DNA from: M3007 sp041736625 | GTDB taxonomy: Bacteria > Bacteroidota > Bacteroidia > Chitinophagales > Saprospiraceae | Reading direction: 5' to 3' | Assembly: GCA_041736625.1 (NCBI GenBank) | Contig: JBGSTG010000014.1 | Location: forward strand, 1-64,000 | Length of the DNA stretch: 64,000 bases | Shown: one piece after another, positions 34,511 through 42,688 of the stretch | How the letters are laid out: the number at the start of each line of letters is the position of its first letter | Numbering within the stretch: position 1 is the stretch's first letter | The notes under the pieces: generated by a model | Database searches by the model: none | Told to the model about the DNA's origin: nothing | What the model saw: the letters and a program-made list of their open reading frames with translations, nothing else | Made by a program: the position numbers and the translations under genes

Positions 34511-36181
34511 ATGACCGATCTCGACATTGCCCGTTCTGTTTCCCCGTTGCCCATTGCCGAGATTGCCGCCCTTCGCGGCATTCCTGCCGATGTGCTTGAG
34601 CCGTATGGCCGTTTCAAGGCCAAACTTCCGCACAGTCTGCTGCCGGCGCCCGGCCAGCCGCTGGGCAAGCTCATCCTGGTGTCGGCCATTTCGCCCACTC
34701 CGGCGGGTGAGGGCAAAACCACCGTCACCATCGGTCTCACCGATGCGCTCAACCGGATCGGAAAAAAGGCCGGCGCTGCCTTGCGCGAGCCCTCGCTGGG
34801 CCCCGTGTTCGGCATCAAAGGCGGCGCGACCGGCGGCGGATACGCACAGGTCATCCCGATGGAGGACATCAACCTGCACTTTACGGGCGACATCACGGCG
34901 GTGGAGCGCGCGCACAACCTGCTGGCGGCCCTCATCGACAACCGGCTGCATTTTCCGGAGCCTGGGCCGGTCATCGACCCCCGGACGGTGCTGTGGAAGC
35001 GCGTGATGGACCTCAGCGACCGCAGCCTGCGCCGGGTGACCATCGGTCTGGGCGGCCCCGGGAACGGCGTACCCCGCGAGACCGGCTTCGACATCGCCGT
35101 GGCTTCGGAGGTGATGGCTATTTTGTGTCTGACCCAGAGCATCCCCGAGCTCAAGGAACGCCTCGGCCGCATCCTCATCGGCTTCGGACCCGGCGGCAAA
35201 ACACCCGTGTATGCCAGCGACCTGCAGGCTGCCGGCGCCATGGCGGCGCTCCTCAAGGATGCCCTTCAGCCCAACCTGGTGCAGACGCTCGAGCGCAACC
35301 CGGCCATCCTGCACGGCGGTCCGTTTGCGAACATCGCCCAGGGAACGAACAGCATCCTCGCCACCCGCATGGCGCTCGGCATGAACGATTACGTAGTGAC
35401 GGAGGCGGGTTTTGGCTTCGACCTAGGCGGGGAAAAATTTATCGACATCAAGTGCCGGGAGGCGGGCTTTTTCCCGCATGCGGTGGTGCTGGTCGCCACG
35501 ACGCGCGCCTTGAAGTACCACGGCGGCGTCAAGCTGCCCGAACTCAAGACGGAAAACCTCGATGCGCTGCGTGCCGGGTTTGTCAACCTGGCCCGGCACG
35601 TGGCCAACGTCCGCCAATTCGGCATCGCGCCGTTTGTAGCCATCAACCGGTTCTCGGGGGATACGGAGGCGGAGCTGACCCTGCTGCAATCCTTGTGCGG
35701 CGAACTGGACACCCCGGCTTTTGTGTGTGAGGTATGGGCCAGGGGCGGCGCGGGCGCCGAGCATCTGGCCGAGGCGGTGGCTCAGGCGGCAGACGCGTCG
35801 GACGCGCAACCCCGATTTCTCTACGAGCGCGAATGGTCGATAGAAAAAAAGATCGAGACGCTCGCCACCCAGTACTACGGCGCCGGGGAGGTGGATTACA
35901 GCCCGGCGGCGCGTACGGCCCTCAAGCGCATCAAAGACCTTGGCCTGGAGCACCTGCTGGTGTGCATGGCCAAAACCCAGAAGTCCATTTCCGACAACCC
36001 GCGCCTGCTTGGCGCCCCCAGCGGCTACACGTTTACGGTGAACGACATCGAAATTGCTGCAGGCGCCGGATTTGTGGTTCCCATCGCCGGGGAAATGCTG
36101 CGCATGCCCGGGTTGCCGGTGCATCCGGCTGCCGAGGGCATGGACCTGGACGCGGAAGGCAGGATCACGGGTTTGTTTTAA
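34511..36181 (+). CDS. fhs: Formate-tetrahydrofolate ligase
   Basis: A 556-residue cytoplasmic enzyme that joins formate to tetrahydrofolate using ATP, feeding one-carbon metabolism. The P-loop-like segment TPAGEGKTTVTIGL is clear, together with the family stretches EPSLGPVFGIKGGATGGGYA, NRLHFPEPG and TEAGFGFDLGGEKF. Length is normal. ATG 34511 (MTDLDIARSV) is supported by the -7 box at 34479 and the family N-terminus. The last 8 codons and following A tract (36163-36187) reappear downstream at 36250-36275. Confidence 0.97.
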   Translation: MTDLDIARSVSPLPIAEIAALRGIPADVLEPYGRFKAKLPHSLLPAPGQPLGKLILVSAISPTPAGEGKTTVTIGLTDALNRIGKKAGAALREPSLGPVFGIKGGATGGGYAQVIPMEDINLHFTGDITAVERAHNLLAALIDNRLHFPEPGPVIDPRTVLWKRVMDLSDRSLRRVTIGLGGPGNGVPRETGFDIAVASEVMAILCLTQSIPELKERLGRILIGFGPGGKTPVYASDLQAAGAMAALLKDALQPNLVQTLERNPAILHGGPFANIAQGTNSILATRMALGMNDYVVTEAGFGFDLGGEKFIDIKCREAGFFPHAVVLVATTRALKYHGGVKLPELKTENLDALRAGFVNLARHVANVRQFGIAPFVAINRFSGDTEAELTLLQSLCGELDTPAFVCEVWARGGAGAEHLAEAVAQAADASDAQPRFLYEREWSIEKKIETLATQYYGAGEVDYSPAARTALKRIKDLGLEHLLVCMAKTQKSISDNPRLLGAPSGYTFTVNDIEIAAGAGFVVPIAGEMLRMPGLPVHPAAEGMDLDAEGRITGLF

Positions 36182-36275
36182 AAAAAGCTTTCGGCCGTCG
36201 GTCGTCGGCTATCGGATCACGGGTTGTCGGTCGTCGGCCGTCGGCTATCGGATCACGGGTTTGTTTTAAAAAAAA
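36163..36275. repeat. Duplicated 3' end of fhs with tandem short repeats
   Basis: The fhs stop region gatcacgggtttgttttaaa (from 36163) is repeated at about 36250, including the stop codon and the following A run. Between them two near-identical units (cggtcgtcggctatcggatc and cggccgtcggctatcggatc) each end in acgggtt. The duplicated copy supplies the stop codon of the convergent mpgP gene. Confidence 0.85.
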
Positions 36276-37060
36276 CGGTCTACTGCTGCGCACCAGCCTG
36301 CGGGCCCTATGCCTGGAATGCGCTCCAGCCCCGGGATGTCCAGCGCTGCCCATGAGCCGTCGAAACGCTGCACCAGAAACCGCCTGTCGACGGCTTCCAG
36401 CATGGCGGCGTCATTTGGGCTGTCGCCGATGGCTATGGTGCGCAGTTCCGTTTCGTTGTGCTTTTGGAAAAGCCCTGTGAGCCACCGCACGGCGCGGCCC
36501 TTGTCGGTTTGTGCAGAGAGCGCGGTGTAAAAACGTCCGCCGCGGCTGAGGGTGAACCCGTGCGGTTGAAGGTGCACCGTTATTTCGGCAGCCCGTTCCG
36601 GGGAGAGCGGCGTAAGGATGGTTTCGGTAAACATCCGGTTACGGGCGTGGTCCAGATCCTCGTCGGAAAGACCGGTGCGGGTGGCAATTTCAATCTCCGA
36701 CGACAAAGCATAGCCGCTGATGTCGGGTATTTTTTGCAGCACCTGGCGCAGGGCCTGCACGTCGGCATGGGCCAGCACTACCAGATCGAAGCCGGCTACC
36801 GAAAGGCTGGCCTGAATGGCGCCGGCGGGAAAGTAATGATGCGGGATGGCAACGGCGCTCCCGTTTTCAATGATACAGGGTTGTTGAATACCCAGTTCTT
36901 TTTGCAGCTTAATTTGTTCATGCAGTGTTTTGGAGGAGCAAAATACGACCGGTATACCCTTGTTTTTTAGCTTATCCAACGCCGGGAGGGCGCTCTCCGG
37001 TGAATAGGTATGGTGATCGAGCAGGGTGCCGTCCAGATCGGTATAAACGATGGTTTTCAT
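36266..37060 (-). CDS. mpgP: Mannosyl-3-phosphoglycerate phosphatase
   Basis: A 264-residue HAD-superfamily (IIB) phosphatase. Motif I is YTDLDGTLLD, with later SSKT and GDSPNDAAML providing the further HAD motifs; the Gly-rich loop and cap match MPGP. It converts mannosyl-3-phosphoglycerate to the compatible solute mannosylglycerate. Its start overlaps the end of the synthase gene by 4 bases (ATGA), which indicates translational coupling, and that pairing fixes the assignment better than sequence alone. A YedP-like name would otherwise be possible. The C-terminus VDRFF and stop lie in the duplicated fhs tail. Confidence 0.9.
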   Translation of the reverse strand: MKTIVYTDLDGTLLDHHTYSPESALPALDKLKNKGIPVVFCSSKTLHEQIKLQKELGIQQPCIIENGSAVAIPHHYFPAGAIQASLSVAGFDLVVLAHADVQALRQVLQKIPDISGYALSSEIEIATRTGLSDEDLDHARNRMFTETILTPLSPERAAEITVHLQPHGFTLSRGGRFYTALSAQTDKGRAVRWLTGLFQKHNETELRTIAIGDSPNDAAMLEAVDRRFLVQRFDGSWAALDIPGLERIPGIGPAGWCAAVDRFF

Positions 37061-38256
37061 TGGGTCGGCGTCATGTTTCCGTGTTGCTCCCAGTCCATGT
37101 TTTTGGCCGCCGCTTCAAAGTTGGTGTTCAACAGCGCAGGATAGCAGTGGGGTTGCCTGGGGCTTTCGCCCTTGGCGATCACCTTGTTACTCACGAGTTC
37201 TTTTTGGATTGATTTTTTTAGTTTGTCAGGACATAGCGGCGAATGGAAGAGCACCGCCAGCGAGTATTCGATCATTTCCTTGATGTGCGCTTCGCCTTTT
37301 TCTGCGTCGTGGAGATGCGGGTTTCGGGACTGCATCTGGTACACGTCCACACCGGCTTTCATGACCTCCGGAAAGGGACTGGGTAGCACGCCGCCGAATT
37401 TTTCCATCAGACTGATAAACTGGTAGGTTTCGATGGAAAATCCGGCAGAATAGTCGAGTCGAAGGGCCAAATTCATAGACAGTGCGTGTTCGCCGGCATT
37501 TCCGGTGCGCAACGCGTCGGTTTCGAATCCGGTATATTGGCTGATGAACTGGTTGAGATACCGGTTGGTAATGCGCGATACCCTTCCCCATTTGGCAAAA
37601 AACAAGTCGGTGTCCACAATTTTGGGCTTGCTATGCCATTGAATACGCACCATGGAATAGGGAGACAGACTCTGTCCCAGCCCTGCGGAAAACAACCGGA
37701 CGTATTCGAATACCGCACCCGGGAAGTAGTTGTCGGCGTCGACAAACCCGATAAAATCTTTCCCCAGCAGTTTGGCCAGGAGGATTCCGGCGAGCATGCC
37801 TTCCGCTTTGCCGTTGCGTACCAGTCCTTGTTCGTCGAGTATATGCGGGTAGCCACCGTCGGCGAACAACCTGGCCAGCAGTGGGTCGCGTTGGTGCATG
37901 ATGACGTATTGTTTTTTGGCAAACCGACAATAAAGGTCGACCATGCGGGTTTCCATGACAAATCGGTCGATCGGATCCCGCGTACTGTTGGATACGATCA
38001 GCGGCAAACAATCGTGTGGTATGCCGCTCAGTACACCTTCCAGCAGTCGCAGGCGCTCGTCCTTTACCGGAATAACGATCACCATCCGGCTTTCGATCTC
38101 GTGAAGCCGCTCACGCGGTATTTGCTGGATAATGTGAAAAGGGCTGGAAAACGCATCGTCCAGTGCAAACCCCCCGTCCAGTTCATACACCTTTTGAATA
38201 TTGTGGAACACGTTGGCGCCGAACCGTTCGGCGGTGCTGGGAATTTCAATGCGCAT
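37057..38256 (-). CDS. mpgS: Mannosyl-3-phosphoglycerate synthase (GT55)
   Basis: A 399-residue glycosyltransferase of family GT55 that transfers mannose from GDP-mannose to 3-phosphoglycerate, the first step of mannosylglycerate synthesis in the cytoplasm. Diagnostic stretches are the opening MRIEIPSTAERFGANVFHNI, VIVIPVKDERLRLLEGV, NGKAEGMLAGILLAKLLG, the DxD motif in GFVDADNYFPG and the central VRIQWHSKPKI. Length is typical for the two-gene (MpgS + MpgP) route. The pathway is known from thermophilic and halotolerant bacteria, including Rhodothermus in this phylum, and is uncommon elsewhere in it. It is followed by the phosphatase with a 4-base overlap. Confidence 0.93.
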   Translation of the reverse strand: MRIEIPSTAERFGANVFHNIQKVYELDGGFALDDAFSSPFHIIQQIPRERLHEIESRMVIVIPVKDERLRLLEGVLSGIPHDCLPLIVSNSTRDPIDRFVMETRMVDLYCRFAKKQYVIMHQRDPLLARLFADGGYPHILDEQGLVRNGKAEGMLAGILLAKLLGKDFIGFVDADNYFPGAVFEYVRLFSAGLGQSLSPYSMVRIQWHSKPKIVDTDLFFAKWGRVSRITNRYLNQFISQYTGFETDALRTGNAGEHALSMNLALRLDYSAGFSIETYQFISLMEKFGGVLPSPFPEVMKAGVDVYQMQSRNPHLHDAEKGEAHIKEMIEYSLAVLFHSPLCPDKLKKSIQKELVSNKVIAKGESPRQPHCYPALLNTNFEAAAKNMDWEQHGNMTPTQ

Positions 38257-38376
38257 GATGTCCCAATTTCAATGAGAAGGAGAGGTGAACTGTCGGAATG
38301 GCCATAGGGGGGTAACGGCATTTCGGGGGAAGGGTTCACTGAAGACTTTTTTCTTTCGGTGTGCCCTCGCGTATGC

Positions 38377-38655
38377 TCAGCGCCTCCGCTTGCTGATCCG
38401 GTTCCCCGAAATGGCGCGTTGCCGTGCGCACTTGAACCGGGATATTTCCGGGTTTCGTTTGGCCAAATGCTTTTGGCTTACCCCCGAATGCACCCTTTCC
38501 CGCCAACGGCGGAAACTGCCCGGCTTCAGCTCGCGGCGCATGAGGGCAACCACTTCCGCCTCGGATAGCCCGAACTGGGCATGGATGGCCTCGAAGGGGG
38601 TGCGGTCTTCCCAGGCCATCTCAATGATGCGGTCGATGTCGGCGGGTGTGCGCAA
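38377..38655 (-). CDS. TIGR03643/DUF2805 family small protein
   Basis: A 92-residue basic protein with the family pattern ADIDRIIEMAWEDRTPFEAI and FGLSEAEVVALMRRELKPGSFRRWRERV, ending in an Arg-rich tail. The helix-turn-helix-like arrangement suggests nucleic-acid binding, but no function is known for the family. It starts 3 bases after the stop codon of the nucleotidyltransferase gene, so the two are probably cotranscribed. mpgS follows after about 120 bases. Confidence 0.85.
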   Translation of the reverse strand: MRTPADIDRIIEMAWEDRTPFEAIHAQFGLSEAEVVALMRRELKPGSFRRWRERVHSGVSQKHLAKRNPEISRFKCARQRAISGNRISKRRR

Positions 38656-38658
38656 GGT

Positions 38659-39546
38659 TTATGCGGAATAGTCGACAGGGCCTGTCTGCGCCAGGGCCGC
38701 CTGCACGGTTGTTTTATCTTCCGGGTAGGTGACCCCGTACCAGGTGCTGTCGGAGTACAGGACTTTGAGTTTGATCTTGCCCTGGGCGATCAGGGTATTC
38801 ACCACGCTGGGGATGTAAAACTCCGCCCTGGGGTTGTTTTTATTGGCCTCCACGAAGGCGCGGAACTGGGCGTCGATCTCGTTCATCACACTGTGGTGCA
38901 TGCCCCACAGGTTCATGGAAACGGGGGTGCTGTCGGGCAGCACGTGTTTTTCGCCGGCGGCGTCTACGTAGGCGATGCCTTCCGGGAAACGCTCGATCCG
39001 GGTGCGCTCGGTCACGTCGGCCAGGTACCCGTGTTCATCTACAGCACAGACGCCGCGCGATACGGCGCCGTTTTCGGACAAGGTGTTGGCGAGCCGGTAA
39101 GCCACCATCCCGTATTCGTCGGGGCGGCAACCGGTGCTGAGGAACGCTGCCAGGGTTCTGAACGCGTCGGCGCCGTAAAAGTCGTCGGCGTTGATGGTCG
39201 CAAAGGGGGTGTCTATGGCCATTTTGGCGGCCAATACGGCGTGGCCGGTGCCCCAGGGTTTTTCGCGGTGGGGCGGGGCCGGCAGCCAGTCGAGCGCTGT
39301 GTCGGTCTCCTGAAAGGCGTACACGACGTCTGCGTGCTTTTCTATTTTCCGGCCGACTTTTTCCCGAAATGCCTCCTCGATGTCTTTTCGGATGACGATC
39401 ACGATCTTGCCGAAGCCGGCCTGCAGGGCGTCGTGCACCGAATATTCCATGATGGCCTCGCCGCGGGGCCCCATGCCGTCTACCTGTTTGAGGCCGCCGT
39501 AGCGGCTGCCGATGCCGGCGGCGAGAATGAGTAAGCTGGGTTTCAT
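38659..39546 (-). CDS. Sugar nucleotidyltransferase family protein
   Basis: A 295-residue protein of the NTP-transferase fold (GalU/RfbA type), predicted to make a nucleotide sugar from a sugar phosphate. The opening ILAAGIGSRYGGLKQVDGMG holds the phosphate-binding GxG-x-R and lysine. Also present are the metal-binding-site region ATINADDFYG and the C-terminal VTYPEDKTTVQAAL. The ATG at 39546 is clear; the frame upstream on this strand overlaps the symporter gene and is not coding. The sugar is unknown. As the first gene before mpgS and mpgP, it may supply an activated sugar, but GDP-mannose specificity is a guess. Confidence 0.88.
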   Translation of the reverse strand: MKPSLLILAAGIGSRYGGLKQVDGMGPRGEAIMEYSVHDALQAGFGKIVIVIRKDIEEAFREKVGRKIEKHADVVYAFQETDTALDWLPAPPHREKPWGTGHAVLAAKMAIDTPFATINADDFYGADAFRTLAAFLSTGCRPDEYGMVAYRLANTLSENGAVSRGVCAVDEHGYLADVTERTRIERFPEGIAYVDAAGEKHVLPDSTPVSMNLWGMHHSVMNEIDAQFRAFVEANKNNPRAEFYIPSVVNTLIAQGKIKLKVLYSDSTWYGVTYPEDKTTVQAALAQTGPVDYSA

Positions 39547-39558
39547 GAGCAGAAGGTT

Positions 39559-39589
39559 TACATTTGCGGGATTAGACAGAGCAAAAGTA
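39559..39589. promoter_or_regulatory. Overlapping divergent promoters
   Basis: Plus-strand TACATTTG at 39559-39566 serves the symporter. Minus-strand TACTTTTG at 39582-39589 serves the nucleotidyltransferase. Both match TAnnTTTG, and the entire divergent gap is 42 bases, so the minus -7 box reaches the start codon of the symporter and the two promoters should exclude one another. Confidence 0.5.
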
Positions 39590-41373
39590 TGCAGCTTACG
39601 CCATTCGATTGGGCATTGATCGTCCTTTATTTCGCGCTTTCCCTGTGGATCGGCCTTCGGGGCAGCCGCAAGAGCGGCTCCAGTGCCGGCGAGTTCTTCC
39701 TTTCGGGTCGCAGCATGCCCTGGTGGCTGCTTGGGGTGTCGATGGTGGCCACCACCTTTTCGTGCGACACGCCCAATCTGGTGACCGACATCGTGCGCCA
39801 GAACGGCGTTGCCGGCAACTGGGCCTGGTGGGCGTTTTTGCTGACGGGCATGCTCACGGTTTTCGTGTACGCCCGGCTGTGGCGCCGCTCGGGGGTGCTC
39901 ACCGACCTGGAGTTTTACGAGCTGCGGTATTCGGGTCCGGAGGCGCGGTTTCTGCGCGTGTTTCGCGCCTTGTACCTCGGCGTTTTTTTCAACGTCATGA
40001 TCATGGCCACGGTGTCGCTGGCGGCCATCAAGATCGGGCAGGTGCTGTTCAACGTTTCGCCGCTGACCACGCTGTTGTTGTCGGCGGTCGTTACGGTGGC
40101 GTATTCCGCTGTCGGCGGCTTTCGCAGCGTGCTGCTCACCGATTTTTTCCAGTTTTTCATCGCCATGATTGGTTCGGTGGGCGCGGCTGTGGTGGTGTTG
40201 CGGCTGCCCGAGGTGGGCGGGCTGAGCGGCTTGTTTCAGCACCCGAATGTGTCGGGCAAGCTCGCCCTTTTGCCCGATTTTTCCGACACCCGCACGCTGG
40301 TGCCGCTGCTCATTGTGCCGCTGGCGGTGCAGTGGTGGTCGGTGTGGTACCCCGGCGCCGAGCCGGGCGGCGGCGGTTACGTGGCCCAGCGCATGCTGGC
40401 GGCCAAAAATGAGGAACACGCCGTCGGCGCCGTGCTGTTTTTCAACGTCGCCCACTACGCCCTGCGGCCCTGGCCCTGGATCCTGGTGGGACTGGCCTCG
40501 CTCATCGTTTTTCCGACGCTGGCCGACCTGAAGGGGGCTTTCCCCCACATTGCCGACGACAAACTGGGGCACGACCTGGGCTATCCGGCCATGCTGCACT
40601 ACATGCCTGCCGGGTTGGCCGGACTGGTGGTGGCGTCCCTGGCGGCGGCGTATATGAGCACCCTGGCTACCCACCTCAACTGGGGCGCCTCGTACATCGT
40701 CAACGATTTTTACCGGCGCGTGGTGGCGCCCGAAGCCGACGACAAAAAGCTGGTGCTGGTGGGGCGCCTGTCCACCGTGCTGCTCATGGCGCTGGCGGCC
40801 GGGGTGGCGCTGCTGCTGTCGAGCGCGCTGGACTCCTTCAACATCCTGCTGCAAATTGGCGCCGGAACGGGCCTGCTGTTCATCCTGCGCTGGTTCTGGT
40901 GGCGCATCAACGCCTGGTCGGAGCTGTCGGCCATGGCCATCTCTTTTGTGCTGGCGGTGTATTTCCGGTTGATACACCCGCACACCGGACTGCCCGCCCT
41001 GGCCGACTGGCAGCAGCTGTTGCTGGGCGTGTCCGTCACCACGGCCGTCTGGGTGCTGGTGACCCTGCTGACCCGGCCCACCGAGCACGAGACCCTGGTG
41101 TCGTTTTTTAAACATATTCGTCCGGAAACCGCCGGCTGGCGTCCGGTGATTGAAAAAGGGTTGCGGGAGGGGGTGCTTTCGTCAGAAGAAGCGAAGGGAG
41201 GAGGACGTTTGCCCCTGCAAATTGCGGGCATGGCGTTGGGCTGTCTGACGGTGTATGCGACCCTTTTTGCCACCGGATACGCGTTGTACGGCAATTGGGC
41301 GGCCTTTGGGGTGGCGCTGGTGGTGACGGTTGGGGGAGCGGTTGGGTTGCGGCGATTGTGGGGTGCTGCTTAG
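39589..41373 (+). CDS. Sodium/solute symporter (SSS family)
   Basis: A 594-residue membrane protein with about 14 hydrophobic helices of the SSS (LeuT-fold) family, importing a solute with Na+. Typical stretches are WIGLRGSRKS with FFLSGRSMPWWLLG near the N-terminus, the Na+ site region VGGFRSVLLTDFFQFFI, and ASLAAAYMSTLATHLNWGASY. The C-terminal extension beyond helix 13 is long, as in many Bacteroidota members. The solute is not evident. Adjacency to mannosylglycerate genes invites an osmolyte guess, but sugar or sialic acid uptake is equally likely. Confidence 0.92.
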   Translation: MQLTPFDWALIVLYFALSLWIGLRGSRKSGSSAGEFFLSGRSMPWWLLGVSMVATTFSCDTPNLVTDIVRQNGVAGNWAWWAFLLTGMLTVFVYARLWRRSGVLTDLEFYELRYSGPEARFLRVFRALYLGVFFNVMIMATVSLAAIKIGQVLFNVSPLTTLLLSAVVTVAYSAVGGFRSVLLTDFFQFFIAMIGSVGAAVVVLRLPEVGGLSGLFQHPNVSGKLALLPDFSDTRTLVPLLIVPLAVQWWSVWYPGAEPGGGGYVAQRMLAAKNEEHAVGAVLFFNVAHYALRPWPWILVGLASLIVFPTLADLKGAFPHIADDKLGHDLGYPAMLHYMPAGLAGLVVASLAAAYMSTLATHLNWGASYIVNDFYRRVVAPEADDKKLVLVGRLSTVLLMALAAGVALLLSSALDSFNILLQIGAGTGLLFILRWFWWRINAWSELSAMAISFVLAVYFRLIHPHTGLPALADWQQLLLGVSVTTAVWVLVTLLTRPTEHETLVSFFKHIRPETAGWRPVIEKGLREGVLSSEEAKGGGRLPLQIAGMALGCLTVYATLFATGYALYGNWAAFGVALVVTVGGAVGLRRLWGAA

Positions 41374-41438
41374 TGTTTGGATTTTTCTGTTTGCGTGCCA
41401 TCGCTCGAAAGCGGAAAGTTATACCGCCATAGCGAGGA

Positions 41439-41843
41439 TTATACCCAAACCAACTCAACAACCTGCTCCACACCATCACCCAGGCTCAACGCGACCGGAC
41501 AAGTCCGCGCAGCCGTTTCCAAAACCCTTTTTTCGATGTCGGAGAAATCGCCGGGCGGCATCAGCAGCCGAATTTCGACCCTGGCGATGCGCCGGGGGTC
41601 GGAGGCCATCACTTTGGTGACCTCGGCGGTGGCGCCACTGATGTCCACATTGCGGCTGCGGGCGCTGATGCCCATGACGGTGAGCATGCAGGTGGCCAGC
41701 GAGGTGGCGCACAGGTCGGTGGGGGAGAAAGCTTCGCCCCTGCCCTGGTTGTCGGTGGGCGCGTCGGTCACAAAGGATTGTCCCGATTTGAGGTGGGTGG
41801 CGCGGGTGCGCAGGTCGCCGAGGTATTCTACTTTGCTGGTCAT
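41439..41843 (-). CDS. OsmC family protein
   Basis: A 134-residue OsmC/Ohr-fold protein, a thiol-dependent peroxidase family. Conserved cysteines are in FSPTDLCATSLATC and in RTCPVALSL, the two catalytic thiols of the family, and GEAFSPTDL is the usual surrounding sequence. ATG 41843 starts a normal-length protein; an upstream extension is present but poorly matches the family. It is transcribed in the same direction as the isc genes and lies about 90 bases after iscA. Confidence 0.88.
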   Translation of the reverse strand: MTSKVEYLGDLRTRATHLKSGQSFVTDAPTDNQGRGEAFSPTDLCATSLATCMLTVMGISARSRNVDISGATAEVTKVMASDPRRIARVEIRLLMPPGDFSDIEKRVLETAARTCPVALSLGDGVEQVVELVWV

Positions 41844-41932
41844 GGCCAAAAGCGGGAAATGGTTCGGCCAAAGATAATCAGCAGAACCAACATATCGGGC
41901 GGGCTTTCCTTTCGACGGAAGCAAATACGGGG

Positions 41933-42259
41933 CTACACGGCAAAACTTTCGCCGCAGCCACAGGTACGGGCAGCGTTGGGGTTGTTGAAGTAGAATCCCT
42001 TGCCGTTGAGGCCGCCGGAAAACTCCAGCGTGGTGCTAAACAGGTAAAGGAAACTCTTCAGGTCGGTCACCACTTTGACGCCGTTGTCTTCAAATACCTG
42101 ATCGTTGGGTTTCGACTCGTTGTCGAAATCCATTTTGTAGGACAAACCGGAACAACCGCCGGAAACGACGCTCACCCGCACGAAGTAGTCGTCGGCGATG
42201 TGCCCCGACTCCCGTATTTCCCGGATTTTTTCTTTTGCGCTTTCCGCTACGTAGATCAT
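41933..42259 (-). CDS. iscA: Iron-sulfur cluster assembly accessory protein (A-type carrier)
   Basis: A 108-residue HesB/IscA/ErpA-type carrier that hands Fe-S clusters to target proteins. The three conserved cysteines are in GGCSGLSYKMDF and TCGCGESF. It begins in a 4-base ATGA overlap with iscU and ends the isc operon. Whether it is IscA or ErpA in role cannot be told by sequence alone. Confidence 0.93.
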   Translation of the reverse strand: MIYVAESAKEKIREIRESGHIADDYFVRVSVVSGGCSGLSYKMDFDNESKPNDQVFEDNGVKVVTDLKSFLYLFSTTLEFSGGLNGKGFYFNNPNAARTCGCGESFAV

Positions 42260-42675
42260 GCTGTGGTTACGCCGCTTTCTTCGGTCACGGCCAGGCCGTT
42301 TTTGACTTTGTAATCCTGAATGGCGGCTTTGATGGCGTCTTCGGCGAGCACGGAGCAGTGGATTTTCACCGGCGGCAGCGCCAGTTCTTCTACGATGTCC
42401 ATGTTGTCGATGGTCATGGCCTCGTCGAGGGATTTGCCCTTGAGCCATTCGGTCGCCAGCGAGGAGGAGGCGATGGCCGAGCCGCACCCGAAGGTTTTAA
42501 ACTTGGCGTCGCGGATCATGCCGGTTTCGTCGTCTACCTCTATTTGCAGGCGCATAACGTCGCCGCATTCGGGGGCGCCGACCAGGCCGGTGCCCACGTT
42601 TTTGGAATCTTTATTGAGGGTACCCACGTTGCGCGGGTTCTTGAAGTGTTCGAGCACTTTTTCGCTATATGCCAT
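42256..42675 (-). CDS. iscU: Iron-sulfur cluster scaffold protein IscU
   Basis: A 139-residue IscU scaffold on which Fe-S clusters are built. Conserved cysteines appear in GAPECGDVMRLQ, KTFGCGSAIASSSLATEW and PPVKIHCSVLAEDAI, and the NPRNVG opening is standard. The LPPVK motif (chaperone binding in IscU) is present. It starts 13 bases after iscS and overlaps iscA by 4 bases. Confidence 0.96.
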   Translation of the reverse strand: MAYSEKVLEHFKNPRNVGTLNKDSKNVGTGLVGAPECGDVMRLQIEVDDETGMIRDAKFKTFGCGSAIASSSLATEWLKGKSLDEAMTIDNMDIVEELALPPVKIHCSVLAEDAIKAAIQDYKVKNGLAVTEESGVTTA

Positions 42676-42688
42676 GGTTGAGTTGGTT

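Noticed and set aside
39547..41115. Upstream extension of the nucleotidyltransferase frame across the symporter gene
   Set aside because: The extension is Gln-, His- and Arg-rich antisense of membrane helices. The family N-terminus begins at ATG 39546.
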